Shown here: positions 26,907 to 36,596 of the stretch, piece by piece | Layout of the letters: each line of letters starts with the position of its first letter | Position numbering within the stretch: position 1 is the first letter of the stretch | Assembly: GCA_009889625.1 (NCBI GenBank) | Contig: WTZU01000005.1 | Coordinates: 1-61,576, forward strand | Direction: 5' to 3' | From: Candidatus Hikarchaeia archaeon HikBin5 | GTDB lineage: Archaea > Halobacteriota > Halobacteria > Halobacteriales > Hikarchaeaceae | DNA length: 61,576 nt | Translations under genes and position numbers: made by a program | Notes under the pieces: model-generated | Told to the model about the DNA's origin: nothing | What the model saw: only the letters and a program-made list of their open reading frames with translations | The model's database searches: none

Positions 26907-28580
26907 TTATTTATTCAATTCTGCATTGAGAAACTCTGTTCCAATCCAAGGATCCACGTGAGCATCAATCAAAGCAGGCCCTTTCACCTCTACAAATCGT
27001 TCAATAGTATCTGTCACTTGGGAGCTGTCTTCAATAGATTCGCCAAACATGCCCAGATCTCTAGCAAAAGCAGCAAAATCTGGATTTTTGAACACCGAAC
27101 CTGTAGTCCTGCCGTCATATACACGGTGCTGCCTCACGGCTTGGGACATATATGCATCATTATTGAAGATTATTATTTTTACTGGTATTTCTTCTCTGAC
27201 TGCAGTTTCTAGATCTTGCATAACCATAGCAAATCCACCATCTCCTTCGAATACGAACACTTGTTCATCAAGGGCTATCTGTGCCCCCATTGCCAATGGC
27301 AAACCCTGGCTCATTCCTGAGAAGTTGAGAGTTCCAAAATGCCCATTGATACTAGTCACTGGCAAATGACGTGCAAATTTAGCATGTATGCCGCCCCCTG
27401 TAACAAATGAATAGTCTCCTGCCAAGCTATCCAATAAATGAATTATGGGTGCAGGATCAACACCTCCTTCCCCCCGAGGAACTTTCACATTAAAAACAGA
27501 ATTGCGGGCTCCTTCATACTCCTTCCTCACAGGGGCAACAATTTCTTTAAACGAAATATTTTTATTACTTTTTTCAAGTTTTTCATTCAAATCTATTAAT
27601 GTGGATGTAGAATCTGCCATTACATTCACATCAGCTACATATTGGCGATTTAATTCTCTTGGCCTCATCGTAATATGTACGATCGATGCCGATGGATCTA
27701 CTCTCTTCCAATCAGAGGTGGTATAATCTGATAGACTTGCCCCTACTGCTATGATCAGATCGGCACTTTCAAGATAATCGTTCGTTGGCTTGAGTCCAAT
27801 CCAACCAACTAGGCCAATTGACAACGGATGTTCTTCTGATAAAGCCCCCCGTGCATTATGTGCATTGGCAACTGGGATTTGCATTTTCTCAGCAAGTACT
27901 TTTAATTCATTAGAAGAATCAAACCAACGGATTTCACTACCTGCGATTATCAAAGGACGCTTTGCAGTTGACAGCAATTCAATAATTTGATCTAGTCCAT
28001 CTGGATTTGGACGGCATCTATTCATTGAAGCTATGTATTCATGCGATCTAGTTTTCTTCCTAAGCTTTTCATCAAGGTCTGGAAATGTTTCATTTTCCAA
28101 ATTATGGGGTACATCTATGTGAATTGGACCCGGGATTCCCGTGACCGATTGCGTCACAGCATCCCGTATTTGATCATGTGTATTTTCCCTACCCATCCTG
28201 ACATTGTACTTTGTAATGCGTTCGAAAACTTGAAGCACATCCCATTCATGCTTTACATTCCTTCCAAGATTATAACTAGGCTCGTTGCCAGTTATCGCAA
28301 TTACTGGGACATTTTCTCTATATGCCGAAGCCATTCCTAAAATCATATTTGCCGCCCCTGGCCCTACGTGCACTACAGCTGCAGTTGGTTTTCTTGTAGC
28401 AAGTGCATATCCAGTAGCCATTCCTGTGGCAACCTGCTCATGCCGAGTAGTATAAAATTCAATCTTACTACTTTTTTCAATCTCATCCAAAATACCCAGG
28501 TTGGTAGATCCTGCCAGTCCGAATGCACAATCTACGCCAGTATCCTCTAATACTGAAACTAATAGTTTCGAGCCATGCAT
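26907..28580 (-). CDS. thiamine diphosphate-dependent enzyme (acetolactate synthase/decarboxylase family)
   Basis: 557 residues in the three-domain layout of acetohydroxyacid synthase-like enzymes. The cofactor-activating Glu lies in TRHEQVATGMATGYA (Glu48), the central domain spans about 185-320, and the ThDP/Mg motif runs from FEGDGGFAMVMQDLETA to FNNDAY (about 440-470). No acetolactate synthase small subunit is nearby. The position just before a molybdenum hydroxylase operon suggests a shared catabolic route in which an aldehyde made by a 2-oxoacid decarboxylase or lyase is then oxidised; that is inference. Confidence 0.85.
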   Translation of the reverse strand: MHGSKLLVSVLEDTGVDCAFGLAGSTNLGILDEIEKSSKIEFYTTRHEQVATGMATGYALATRKPTAAVVHVGPGAANMILGMASAYRENVPVIAITGNEPSYNLGRNVKHEWDVLQVFERITKYNVRMGRENTHDQIRDAVTQSVTGIPGPIHIDVPHNLENETFPDLDEKLRKKTRSHEYIASMNRCRPNPDGLDQIIELLSTAKRPLIIAGSEIRWFDSSNELKVLAEKMQIPVANAHNARGALSEEHPLSIGLVGWIGLKPTNDYLESADLIIAVGASLSDYTTSDWKRVDPSASIVHITMRPRELNRQYVADVNVMADSTSTLIDLNEKLEKSNKNISFKEIVAPVRKEYEGARNSVFNVKVPRGEGGVDPAPIIHLLDSLAGDYSFVTGGGIHAKFARHLPVTSINGHFGTLNFSGMSQGLPLAMGAQIALDEQVFVFEGDGGFAMVMQDLETAVREEIPVKIIIFNNDAYMSQAVRQHRVYDGRTTGSVFKNPDFAAFARDLGMFGESIEDSSQVTDTIERFVEVKGPALIDAHVDPWIGTEFLNAELNK

Positions 28581-28643
28581 AATGTAAGCTAATCTCTTTG
28601 CTTACTAAAAAGTATTGTACTTATCTTTTCTGTAAATTTTTTT

Positions 28644-29180
28644 CTATCTGTGCCTACTACTTCTTCCAACCGCCCCTGATGCACGGATAGTTTTTAGTAC
28701 AAATTCAGCATTACTGCCCCCTGCGACTATGAGTATCATCTCTAACACTACGACCGCAAAACCTGCCAATGGTGCTATCTGCCATTGATAACCCATCCAA
28801 TAATATCTGTCAAGGAAATACAGGGTCACCACGGTCACCATCACAATGGTCACAACTGCACCTATCAACAACCACCACCCTTTGCTACTTTTTGGAGGCA
28901 AATCCAGTGATTTTAACATCTGCTTAGTTGTTTGTGGTGGATTTTCAAACATATCCAGTGCATGGCCCAAACATGCCCCTAAAAACATCATGAGACAGAT
29001 TAGTGAGAATGCAAACACCACCACGATATCTGCAACTAACCAATCAATCCCCTGTTCAGCTATTGCCCGAACTAATATGTATAAAATGGACAACGTAACT
29101 CCCATCCGAGCTCCACGTTGCATTAGTTCTGTGAAGTTCTCTAAGTCCTCCACTCCATTTCCTATTTTTCCCTGTGGCAT
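28644..29180 (-). CDS. membrane protein, unknown function
   Basis: Starting at the ATG at 29180 avoids overlap with nrdJ and gives 178 residues (an upstream in-frame start exists). About four membrane helices lie near 26-42, 46-72, 104-124 and 136-155, with the loop ENPPQTTKQMLKSLDLPPKSSKG between the second and third. The C-terminus is basic (GRSSRHR). No family is recognised. It lies 7 bp after nrdJ on the same strand and may be cotranscribed. Confidence 0.55.
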   Translation of the reverse strand: MPQGKIGNGVEDLENFTELMQRGARMGVTLSILYILVRAIAEQGIDWLVADIVVVFAFSLICLMMFLGACLGHALDMFENPPQTTKQMLKSLDLPPKSSKGWWLLIGAVVTIVMVTVVTLYFLDRYYWMGYQWQIAPLAGFAVVVLEMILIVAGGSNAEFVLKTIRASGAVGRSSRHR

Positions 29181-29187
29181 CGCGACC

Positions 29188-32100
29188 CTAACACTCCGAC
29201 CATCCGCACGATTCACACGTCTTACAACCCTCTGAGAAATTCAATGTCAAAGATCCACATGAAGGGCATTCTGGACTTTCTCCTGCATCTATTAACGATT
29301 GGGTCACATCAACTACTACTGGGGCCACTTTTTTTGAAGTGTCTTGATTTATTTCTTGATTATTGATCTCGGATAGGTTCTTCTGTTGAGGGTATTCTTT
29401 GTGAATTTCACCATCTAAATATCGCTTCATCGCAGTTCCTATTGCATCGGGTATCGATTGAATTTGGCCGCCCTTGTCCCATGCAATTTTTGGCGATCTT
29501 ATTCCCTTCAATTCGCCTGCAATCTCTCGAGGATCTACTCCAGATCTCAATGCAGTTGAAACTATTTTTGCCAATGCTTCTGTAAAACTCGCAGTAAATC
29601 CTCCTGAGTTCCCAATATTTGCAAATAATTCAAATGGCCTACCTTGCTCATCTTCGTTTATATTCACATATAATTTGCCATACCCTGTATCTATCCGCTG
29701 GGTAAGTCCATAAAGAACACCCGGTCGAGGGCGTTTTCTGGATTTTCCATATGCTAGTGCCGGAACATCCCATATGCTAAGATCTTCTCCATGATGTTTC
29801 CATTCTTCTGTGATTTTTGCACGAATAGTTTCATCATTTAAAAATTCTGACAAACTATCGAAATGAACATTTATATATTCGAGCAATCGATCTGCTGCCT
29901 CTCCTTCGCCAGCATCTATAAATTCGGCATTTTGCGCCCTAGTTGTAAGGACTTGTTTAGTTCTAGACCCATCTCTGTATACTGTAACGCCCTTTCCACC
30001 ATTTTCATAAATATATCTATAGACTTCATCCATTTCTTCAACCGTGGCATCATTTGGAAAATTGCACGTCTTGGAGATTGCAGAATCAACTCCCTCTTGA
30101 CATGCACATTGCACACTTGCATGTTCTATTGCAGATACTTCTGCAGATACCACAAATAATTCTCCAATGGAATCTGGAACTGTAGTAAGTCCTTTTATCC
30201 CTTTGAATTCATTATTTTGCATTTGTTCTAATGCCTCTTTTTTAACCACATCAACATCAATCCCATTGGCCTCAATAGTCCTCAAAAAGTAGTCATCAAA
30301 TTCAACAAGCATTTCATCCCCTTGAACATCGTCTGACACATTTTTATAATAGGCAACACTGAATATGGGTTCGCACCCTCCTGTTGTATTTGCAATCATA
30401 CTAGTTGTCCCCGTAGGGGCTATCGTTGTGGTATTGTGATTCCGTATTGGAAATCCACCTTTCCAATCTTCAGGATCTAAACCTGTTTCTTTTGTAAACC
30501 ATTCTGCATATTTAACCGGGTCTGCGTATTTGGAATCTGTCCAATTTTTAAACGACCCTCTTGTTTCTGCCAACTCATGGGAAGTCCATTTTGAAACATG
30601 ATTGATGTAAATCATCACTTGTCTAGCCAGTTCATTTCCTTCAGGCGACCCATACTTTAGACCAAGTTGAACGTATAGTTGGGCCAATCCCATTATCCCC
30701 AATCCTATTTTTCTATTATTGTATACTGTCTCTTCAATCCTCTCTACTGGGAAGTCCGACATCGTACACACATTTTCTAGAAAACGCGTACCTAGTTTGA
30801 TTCTTCTATCAAATTCTTCAATATCTATTGCCACTTGAATGAAATCTGACATCAACTCATCAAGTTCTTTATTTGATCTTTTGCCTTCTTTTGACCACGT
30901 TCTCCAATCCGGCGCATCATGAGCTGCGATAGTGGAAAGATTAATGTGGCCCAAATTACATGCTTCATATTCCATCAATGGCTGTTCACCACAAGGATTG
31001 GTCGCTAGAATTTCATAAGGAGATGAATCTCCCGTTGGAGTCGATTTAACAGGAAATGAATGGGCTTGGTTCACACGATCTATATATATTATCCCTGGTT
31101 CTCCATTTTCCCATGCCCCTTCTACTATTCTTTCCCACAAAATAGCTGCAGGTATTGACAATGGCTTTCCTACTTTGACATAATCTTCTAAATCATATCT
31201 CTCATACATTTCCAATGTATATTTTGTCGCGATATGTGGGTCTCCCGTACGAGGATTCAATAAGGTATAATCTCTACCTTCTTTCAACGCTTTCATGAAG
31301 TCATCAGTCACGCCCACAGATACATTAAAATTAGAAAGATGACCTTCAACCGCATTTCTGAGATGTCGAGGGACTCGGCCTTCCGCATCAAGAAGGGTAC
31401 GTGCTTCTTCCAATGCCTCATTAAATGTTGTATATGTGTAATCATCTGGGTCATTCAACCGAAGCGAATGGGCAAGTGATACATCTTTGTTCTTTGCATG
31501 GATGAATTCGATTACATCAGGGTGAGAAATTCGCATGATTGCCATCTGTGCACCCCTTCTCGATCCACCTTGTGCAATAGTTTCGCACATCTGGTCAAAA
31601 GTTTCCATGAATGTTATTGGCCCTGATGCAATTCCTCCTGTAGACCCAACTGTATCTCCATAGGGGCGTATTCTCCAAAATGCATATCCCATCCCGCCTC
31701 CTGATTGGAAAACTTGTGCTGCTTCTAGTGCCGTATGGTGGATGTCAACTATATCATCTTTTGGAGAATCTACAAAACAAGCAGAAAGTTGTTGAAGCTC
31801 ATCCCCTGCATTCATTATAGTGGGCGAATTTGGTATGAATGATAGATCTTCCATAAATTCACAGAATTCATTTGCAATGCCTTCTACATGTTTCTGGATG
31901 TCTTCTGGAAGTAATGGCAAAATAGTTTCGTAACTAAATTTACTCACATTTTTATCTGTTAAATCAGTACTCATGTTCCCTGCGATTATCATTTCTCCAT
32001 TACTTGCAGTGGTTTGACCAAACACCTCTTCAATTAACCTTTCTCTCCGGGGATGTTTCGGTTTGATATGATCTGGAGTAACTGTTATTTTTATATTTTG

Positions 32101-32331
32101 TCTATCTGCCTCATAGACGGCTTCAGCCAAAGCGATATTATTCCCAATCCGGCGAAATAACCTTTCAGGAGTCTCTACAATTTCGCCTTTGTCATCTTTT
32201 CTCAGATATCTCGCAGGAAGGATATTATGATAGGCATTTTTTGTAAGGCGCTCTTCTAGAGTCGACCCATCGGTTCGTTTAACTGGAAGTACAATTGCAT
32301 TTTTTCCACTTTCGGTATCTGCTCTGCCCAT
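29188..32331 (-). CDS. nrdJ: adenosylcobalamin-dependent ribonucleotide reductase (class II)
   Basis: Reduces ribonucleotides to deoxyribonucleotides using a B12-generated thiyl radical. 1047 residues. The N-terminal region (about 1-90) is followed by the catalytic barrel with LSACFVDSP near 180, GGGMGYAFWRIRP near 211, the radical-site NPCGEQPL near 445 and ACNLGHINLS. TTTIAPTGTTSM is near 634. A zinc-ribbon tail with CPSC, CKTC and CGWSEC closes the protein. No class I subunit is present, so B12 is needed. A strong ribosome-binding site precedes the start. Confidence 0.93.
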   Translation of the reverse strand: MGRADTESGKNAIVLPVKRTDGSTLEERLTKNAYHNILPARYLRKDDKGEIVETPERLFRRIGNNIALAEAVYEADRQNIKITVTPDHIKPKHPRRERLIEEVFGQTTASNGEMIIAGNMSTDLTDKNVSKFSYETILPLLPEDIQKHVEGIANEFCEFMEDLSFIPNSPTIMNAGDELQQLSACFVDSPKDDIVDIHHTALEAAQVFQSGGGMGYAFWRIRPYGDTVGSTGGIASGPITFMETFDQMCETIAQGGSRRGAQMAIMRISHPDVIEFIHAKNKDVSLAHSLRLNDPDDYTYTTFNEALEEARTLLDAEGRVPRHLRNAVEGHLSNFNVSVGVTDDFMKALKEGRDYTLLNPRTGDPHIATKYTLEMYERYDLEDYVKVGKPLSIPAAILWERIVEGAWENGEPGIIYIDRVNQAHSFPVKSTPTGDSSPYEILATNPCGEQPLMEYEACNLGHINLSTIAAHDAPDWRTWSKEGKRSNKELDELMSDFIQVAIDIEEFDRRIKLGTRFLENVCTMSDFPVERIEETVYNNRKIGLGIMGLAQLYVQLGLKYGSPEGNELARQVMIYINHVSKWTSHELAETRGSFKNWTDSKYADPVKYAEWFTKETGLDPEDWKGGFPIRNHNTTTIAPTGTTSMIANTTGGCEPIFSVAYYKNVSDDVQGDEMLVEFDDYFLRTIEANGIDVDVVKKEALEQMQNNEFKGIKGLTTVPDSIGELFVVSAEVSAIEHASVQCACQEGVDSAISKTCNFPNDATVEEMDEVYRYIYENGGKGVTVYRDGSRTKQVLTTRAQNAEFIDAGEGEAADRLLEYINVHFDSLSEFLNDETIRAKITEEWKHHGEDLSIWDVPALAYGKSRKRPRPGVLYGLTQRIDTGYGKLYVNINEDEQGRPFELFANIGNSGGFTASFTEALAKIVSTALRSGVDPREIAGELKGIRSPKIAWDKGGQIQSIPDAIGTAMKRYLDGEIHKEYPQQKNLSEINNQEINQDTSKKVAPVVVDVTQSLIDAGESPECPSCGSLTLNFSEGCKTCESCGWSEC

Positions 32332-32334
32332 GTT

Positions 32335-32376
32335 CTATTTTCCTCCTTTTATTTGATTCATTTTCTTTTTTTTCAT
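32335..32376 (-). promoter_or_regulatory. nrdJ translation start region: strong Shine-Dalgarno and 13-codon upstream frame
   Basis: GGAGG lies about 10 bases before the nrdJ ATG, the clearest Shine-Dalgarno sequence I noticed here. The same stretch holds a tiny lysine-rich frame (M-K-K-K-K-M-N-Q-I-K-G-G-K-stop) ending 3 bases before nrdJ. Whether it is translated cannot be told. Confidence 0.4.
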
Positions 32377-32389
32377 AACTCCTCCACAT

Positions 32390-32540
32390 GCGGCGCTCGC
32401 AGCGCTATAAGTTATCAGTACGGCAAAAGCCGCGTTGCCTCGATCAACTTATTAGAGGATTTAATGATGCAACTCTGAGGATATAAGGTTCTTGTGAGCA
32501 TAGTGAAAGTGATAATTGAATGCCTGTATTGTGTCCTCAT
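32390..32540. ncRNA. strongly structured intergenic region between trpG and nrdJ
   Basis: The 252-bp gap before nrdJ holds a GC-rich core in AT-rich surroundings. Perfect stems follow each other: GCGCT-CGC-AGCGC (32393-32405); ATAAGTT (32407-32413) with AACTTAT (32446-32452), enclosing CGGC-AAAA-GCCG (32421-32432); and GAGGA (32477-32481) with TCCTC (32534-32538). It could be a leader element of nrdJ (minus strand), a terminator region after trpG, or a separate small RNA. I see no cobalamin-riboswitch B12 box. Strand unknown. Confidence 0.45.
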
Positions 32541-32583
32541 TAATTGATTTTCCACTGGAAAAATACCTCCAATTTCACTTTTG

Positions 32584-33165
32584 TCAGACAATACTCGAGA
32601 TGAAATTTAGTATGATTTTTTTACCTACTTTTGTAAGTATACTTTCCGGATGAAATTGTACACATTCTATTGGGAATTCATTGTGGCGAATTCCCATCAC
32701 AAGCTCTTCTCCATCTTGAGTTGTAGTTGCAGTCACTTTGAAACATTCTGGAATTTCTGTAGCAACCAAAGAGTGATACCGCGCACCTTGGAAATTTTGC
32801 CGTATATCCTTGAAAACTCCTTCTCCGTCATGGTATATAGGAGAGGATTGGCCATGGATTGGGGACGGGGCCGGGCCAATTTCACCTCCGTATGCATAAA
32901 CTGCGGCTTCTAATCCAAGACATACGCCAAACGTTGGAACTGACGGGCTTATTTCTTTCAATACTTCTAACGTGATTCCTACATCCCTTGAATTTCTTGG
33001 ATGTCCTGGCCCCGGACTTATTACTATCCCATCAGGTTTTTTATCATATATTTTATCTAATGTAGTTGTATTGAGCACCACTTCGGTTTCTGAATGTGCA
33101 CTTACATAATCCACGAGATTGTATGTGAATGAATCAAAATTATCAATAAAAAGTATTTTGATCAT
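32584..33165 (-). CDS. trpG: anthranilate synthase component II (glutamine amidotransferase)
   Basis: Supplies ammonia from glutamine to TrpE for anthranilate. 193 residues of a class I amidotransferase: the nucleophile Cys82 in FGVCLGLEA, the His/Glu pair in QFHPES near 170, and the oxyanion PGPGHP near 51. A pabA role in folate-type synthesis is possible, but the place after trpE in a trpDFEG operon favours tryptophan. Coupled to trpE by TAATG. Confidence 0.93.
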   Translation of the reverse strand: MIKILFIDNFDSFTYNLVDYVSAHSETEVVLNTTTLDKIYDKKPDGIVISPGPGHPRNSRDVGITLEVLKEISPSVPTFGVCLGLEAAVYAYGGEIGPAPSPIHGQSSPIYHDGEGVFKDIRQNFQGARYHSLVATEIPECFKVTATTTQDGEELVMGIRHNEFPIECVQFHPESILTKVGKKIILNFISSIV

Positions 33166-34727
33166 TATTCTTCCTGGTCCTCCTCCACCAAACGATATAT
33201 CGATTCTCTAACTGCATGCATTTTTTTCTCCGTTTCCTCATATTCTTTTTCAGGAATTGAATCTGCCACAATACCGGCACCAGCCTGTATGGTTATTGTA
33301 TCAATATCTCCCATTTCAATGGTGGCGGTTCTAATTACAATCGCAAAATCTGCATCCCCCTCCCATGAATAGTATCCGATTCCTCCTCCATAGACGCCTC
33401 TCGGTGCAGATTCTAACTCATCAATAATTTCCATCGCTCTTATTTTGGGTGCGCCAGATAAAGTCCCGGCCGGAAACGTTGCACGAGTCGCATCGAAAGA
33501 GGTACATTTTGAATCAAGTTCTCCCGTTACTGTACTTTCTATGTGCTGAACATGACTGTATTTTAAAACATTCATGAATTCTTCAACTTCAACAGTCCCT
33601 GACAAACAAACCCTTCTCACATCATTCCGGGCTAAATCTACAAGCATTGTATGTTCAGACAATTCTTTTTTGTCTGATAGCATCTCCTGAGAAAATAGAA
33701 AGTCTTCCTCTGTAGTTTTCCCCCTTGCACATGTCCCTGCAATGGGATTCGAAATCACCCGATTACCTTTGATGGAGATGAGGGTTTCTGGACTAGCACC
33801 CACTATAGCAAACCCATTAAATTTCAGGAGATACATATAGGGGGAGGGATTCACACTTTTCAAGGATGCATACAATTCCAATGGATTTACTTTACATTTT
33901 ATCTCGCGCTTTCTGGATAATACACCTTGATATATATCTCCACTTTTCACATATTCAATCACTCGTTTCACTGCAGATTCATATTCCTGCTTGCTGCCAA
34001 CACTTTCTTCATAAATTACAATTTCCCCTGTCTCTGGCTCTTTTGCCATTTCTATCCTTTCCATCACATCTCTTACTTCATGGCATAGTGATTCATAGAG
34101 TGATGACAAATCCGTTTCTTCAGTTATCAATGGTGTAAATGCCAAATGAGCTTTGTCAATATTGTGGTCAAAAATAATTGTCTTCGTATTGACAACAAAT
34201 TGTGCATCGGGAATTTGACTTATTTTTTTCTGTACTCCCACTTCTCTGAGCCATAAATCATACACCGCTTCATATGATAAAAACCCAATCAAACCCCCTA
34301 ATAATTGCTGCCGATTAGTATTCGGAAAACCAACTAAAGGGTATCTTGGAACTGCACCCTTTAAAATATCCAAAACATCCCCTTCTCCTTTTGCCAACTG
34401 ATTTGCCATAGTCGAATCTTTCAAAACTAAAATCTCCGTCTCATTTCCTCCTATTGTAACTACTGCATCGGGGTCGTACCCTACAAATGAATATTGGGCA
34501 TGCCCTTCTATAGAAATTGGTTCTTCTCCCATCCCCGTGGCACTATGGGCACTCTTTTCTCCACTTTCTAATAAAAAAGAATAACCTTCTTCTCTTCCCC
34601 TTGCCATCGCAGAATAAGCTGCCAAAGGCGTTACATCTGTGTCTATTTCTGCAGAAACATATGCGATACATGGGCGTTCTTGGACCAATTCCTCAAATTC
34701 CCGGAACGATATTTCGAGGGGGCTCAT
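33165..34727 (-). CDS. trpE: anthranilate synthase component I
   Basis: Converts chorismate to anthranilate. 520 residues: an N-terminal regulatory domain in which tryptophan feedback would act, then the chorismate-binding domain from about 235, with YQGVLSRKREIKC, IAGTCARGKT near 331 and FPAGTLSGAPKIRAMEII near 415. Slightly longer than many archaeal TrpE because of an expanded N-terminal region (residues 20-70). TAATG junctions join it to trpF and trpG. Confidence 0.93.
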   Translation of the reverse strand: MSPLEISFREFEELVQERPCIAYVSAEIDTDVTPLAAYSAMARGREEGYSFLLESGEKSAHSATGMGEEPISIEGHAQYSFVGYDPDAVVTIGGNETEILVLKDSTMANQLAKGEGDVLDILKGAVPRYPLVGFPNTNRQQLLGGLIGFLSYEAVYDLWLREVGVQKKISQIPDAQFVVNTKTIIFDHNIDKAHLAFTPLITEETDLSSLYESLCHEVRDVMERIEMAKEPETGEIVIYEESVGSKQEYESAVKRVIEYVKSGDIYQGVLSRKREIKCKVNPLELYASLKSVNPSPYMYLLKFNGFAIVGASPETLISIKGNRVISNPIAGTCARGKTTEEDFLFSQEMLSDKKELSEHTMLVDLARNDVRRVCLSGTVEVEEFMNVLKYSHVQHIESTVTGELDSKCTSFDATRATFPAGTLSGAPKIRAMEIIDELESAPRGVYGGGIGYYSWEGDADFAIVIRTATIEMGDIDTITIQAGAGIVADSIPEKEYEETEKKMHAVRESIYRLVEEDQEE

Positions 34728-35368
34728 TACATTCCACCTCCTATTTTATGGGCACTGCGTATGAATTCCCGAATGGCTTCATGATTCTTCAATCCTCCTG
34801 GCCCCTCCACCCCGCTTGAAACATCCACTGCAAATGGATCTACAATGTCTATTGCTTTAGAAACATTCTCTGGAGTCAATCCCCCCGCGAGTATGATTGG
34901 AAGTTTTGTTTCTTTTTTCAATTCTCTAACTCGGTCCCAGTCATTCGTTTTCCCAGTTCCACCTGCACCCCTTTCTCCTTGAGAATCGCAAACTATTGCA
35001 TCAATGATGTCTGCAACTTGATCAACAATTTCATTTTTTGGATCGATAGATACTACCAATTTTTTATCTATCATGTCTGATATTTCTTCGATGAGTTCAA
35101 TTGTAAAATCACCATGAATCTGAAGTACATCTGCACCTACTTGTTCGAATAAATCAACTGTTCTCTCCACCTCCTCTAAAATAGTTACCATTGTTGTGGC
35201 CACTCCAGTCGGCGTTTCCGAAACCAACTCATTTGCCAACTCCGGTACTATCTCTCTATGCGATACTATGGGGAGGTCTACAATAAATCCCACATAATCT
35301 GCTCCAAATTCAATCGAAGCGATTAAATCTTCGTGATTTGTTATTCCACAAATTTTAACCTTTGTCAT
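34727..35368 (-). CDS. trpF: phosphoribosylanthranilate isomerase
   Basis: Third enzymatic step of tryptophan synthesis, an Amadori rearrangement on a TIM barrel. 213 residues. The N-terminal VKICGITNHEDLIASIEFGAD has the catalytic Cys, IHGDF is near 85, the catalytic Asp is expected in IVCDSQG near 126-132, and ILAGGLTPENV near 153 and DVSSGVEGPGG near 175 form the phosphate site. Second gene of trpDFEG, coupled on both sides by TAATG. Confidence 0.93.
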   Translation of the reverse strand: MTKVKICGITNHEDLIASIEFGADYVGFIVDLPIVSHREIVPELANELVSETPTGVATTMVTILEEVERTVDLFEQVGADVLQIHGDFTIELIEEISDMIDKKLVVSIDPKNEIVDQVADIIDAIVCDSQGERGAGGTGKTNDWDRVRELKKETKLPIILAGGLTPENVSKAIDIVDPFAVDVSSGVEGPGGLKNHEAIREFIRSAHKIGGGM

Positions 35369-36372
35369 TATTTCATCTCTGGATTTTTTAATGCTGAAAG
35401 TTTCTTTTCTGCAGATCCATCTTCAATTGACTTCTGAGCACATTCAATTCCATCTAAAATTGAATCAGAAATCCCTGAAACATAGATGGCAGCAGCAGCA
35501 TTCAACAAAACTATATCTCGTTTTCCTCCTTTCAATTCCCCACTGAGTATCTCAAGTATGTCCTTTGCATTTTCCTGGGGACTTCCTCCTTTTATGTCCT
35601 CTAATGAATATCCACTCATCCCAAACTCCTCTGGATCAATCGTGTATTCTTTAATGCTTCCATTACATATCTCTGAAATATAAGTCGAACCATGTATGGC
35701 AATTTCGTCCAATCCTGATCCATGGACTACCATTGCATTTTCAATATCCATTTTCTTTAGAGCTCTAGAAACAAGGGGAACTAGATCTTTATCATACACC
35801 CCAATAGTTTGTGCACTAGCGCCTGCTGGGTTTGTTAATGGCCCCAATATATTGAATATGGTCCGCATTCCTAATTCTTTTCTCGGTCGGATAACGGCTT
35901 TCATAGCAGGGTGAAACACGGGGGCTAGCATAAACCCAATCCCATGATTTTCAATTGAAGCCTCTACCAATTTCGGTTTTGCATCGACAGTAACTCCCAG
36001 TGCAGATAGAACATCTGCGCTACCTGATGAAGAAGAAACTGAATAGTTTCCGTGTTTTGCTATTGCCACCCCTGCCCCACTAGCTACAATCGCACTAGCT
36101 GTTGACACATTTATTGTATTTTTACCATCTCCTCCTGTCCCGCATGTATCTACTAGTGGGTCTCTCTTCGGGTTGATCCTGAACGCTACGTCTCTCATCC
36201 CTTGTGCAAAACCTGCAATTTCATCTTCAGTTTCTCCTTTTGATCTGAGGGCAGTCAATAAAGCTCCAATTTGCGCATCTGTGGCCTCTTTAAATAATAT
36301 TTGTGCAGCTTCTCTTGATTCTTGCTGAGTCAAGTCATCCCCGTCAGTAACTCGTTCTATATATTCTTGCAT
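35368..36372 (-). CDS. trpD: anthranilate phosphoribosyltransferase
   Basis: Joins anthranilate to PRPP. 334 residues with the PRPP-binding DTCGTGGDGKNTINVST near 76-92, AKHGNYSVSSSSGSADVL near 107-124 and the metal-binding region ENAMVVHGSGLDEI near 213. First gene of the trpDFEG operon, an order also seen in Haloarchaea. The other trp genes (A, B, C) are not in the window. The 123-bp region between it and tRNA-Pro would carry the operon promoter. Confidence 0.93.
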   Translation of the reverse strand: MQEYIERVTDGDDLTQQESREAAQILFKEATDAQIGALLTALRSKGETEDEIAGFAQGMRDVAFRINPKRDPLVDTCGTGGDGKNTINVSTASAIVASGAGVAIAKHGNYSVSSSSGSADVLSALGVTVDAKPKLVEASIENHGIGFMLAPVFHPAMKAVIRPRKELGMRTIFNILGPLTNPAGASAQTIGVYDKDLVPLVSRALKKMDIENAMVVHGSGLDEIAIHGSTYISEICNGSIKEYTIDPEEFGMSGYSLEDIKGGSPQENAKDILEILSGELKGGKRDIVLLNAAAAIYVSGISDSILDGIECAQKSIEDGSAEKKLSALKNPEMK

Positions 36373-36495
36373 TTTTCACCACAATGGATTTATTTGTTCT
36401 ATAATGATCTATTTTGTACATAGTATTAAGCTTGCCGGAGGTCTTCCACCCTTTTCGAAACGTTGAATTGCTCACGTAGGTTCCAGAAAGCTACT

Positions 36496-36568
36496 GGGAC
36501 CATGGGTTAGCCTGGTATACTTCAGCGTTTGGGACGCTGCGACCCCGGTTCAAATCCGGGTGGTCCCA
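36496..36568 (+). tRNA. tRNA-Pro (anticodon TGG)
   Basis: Acceptor stem GGGACCA (36496-36502) pairs with TGGTCCC (36561-36567), discriminator A. The anticodon stem CAGCG/CGCTG closes the loop TTTGGGA, anticodon TGG. The T-arm CCGG-TTCAAAT-CCGG is intact. No intron, no encoded CCA. Divergent from trpD. Confidence 0.93.
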
Positions 36569-36596
36569 CTCAGTTTTTCGATTTTTATGTTGTGTC

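Noticed and set aside
32390-32540. Cobalamin riboswitch for nrdJ
   Set aside because: The B12 box and the usual receptor junction could not be found on either strand, and class II reductases need B12 rather than being switched off by it.
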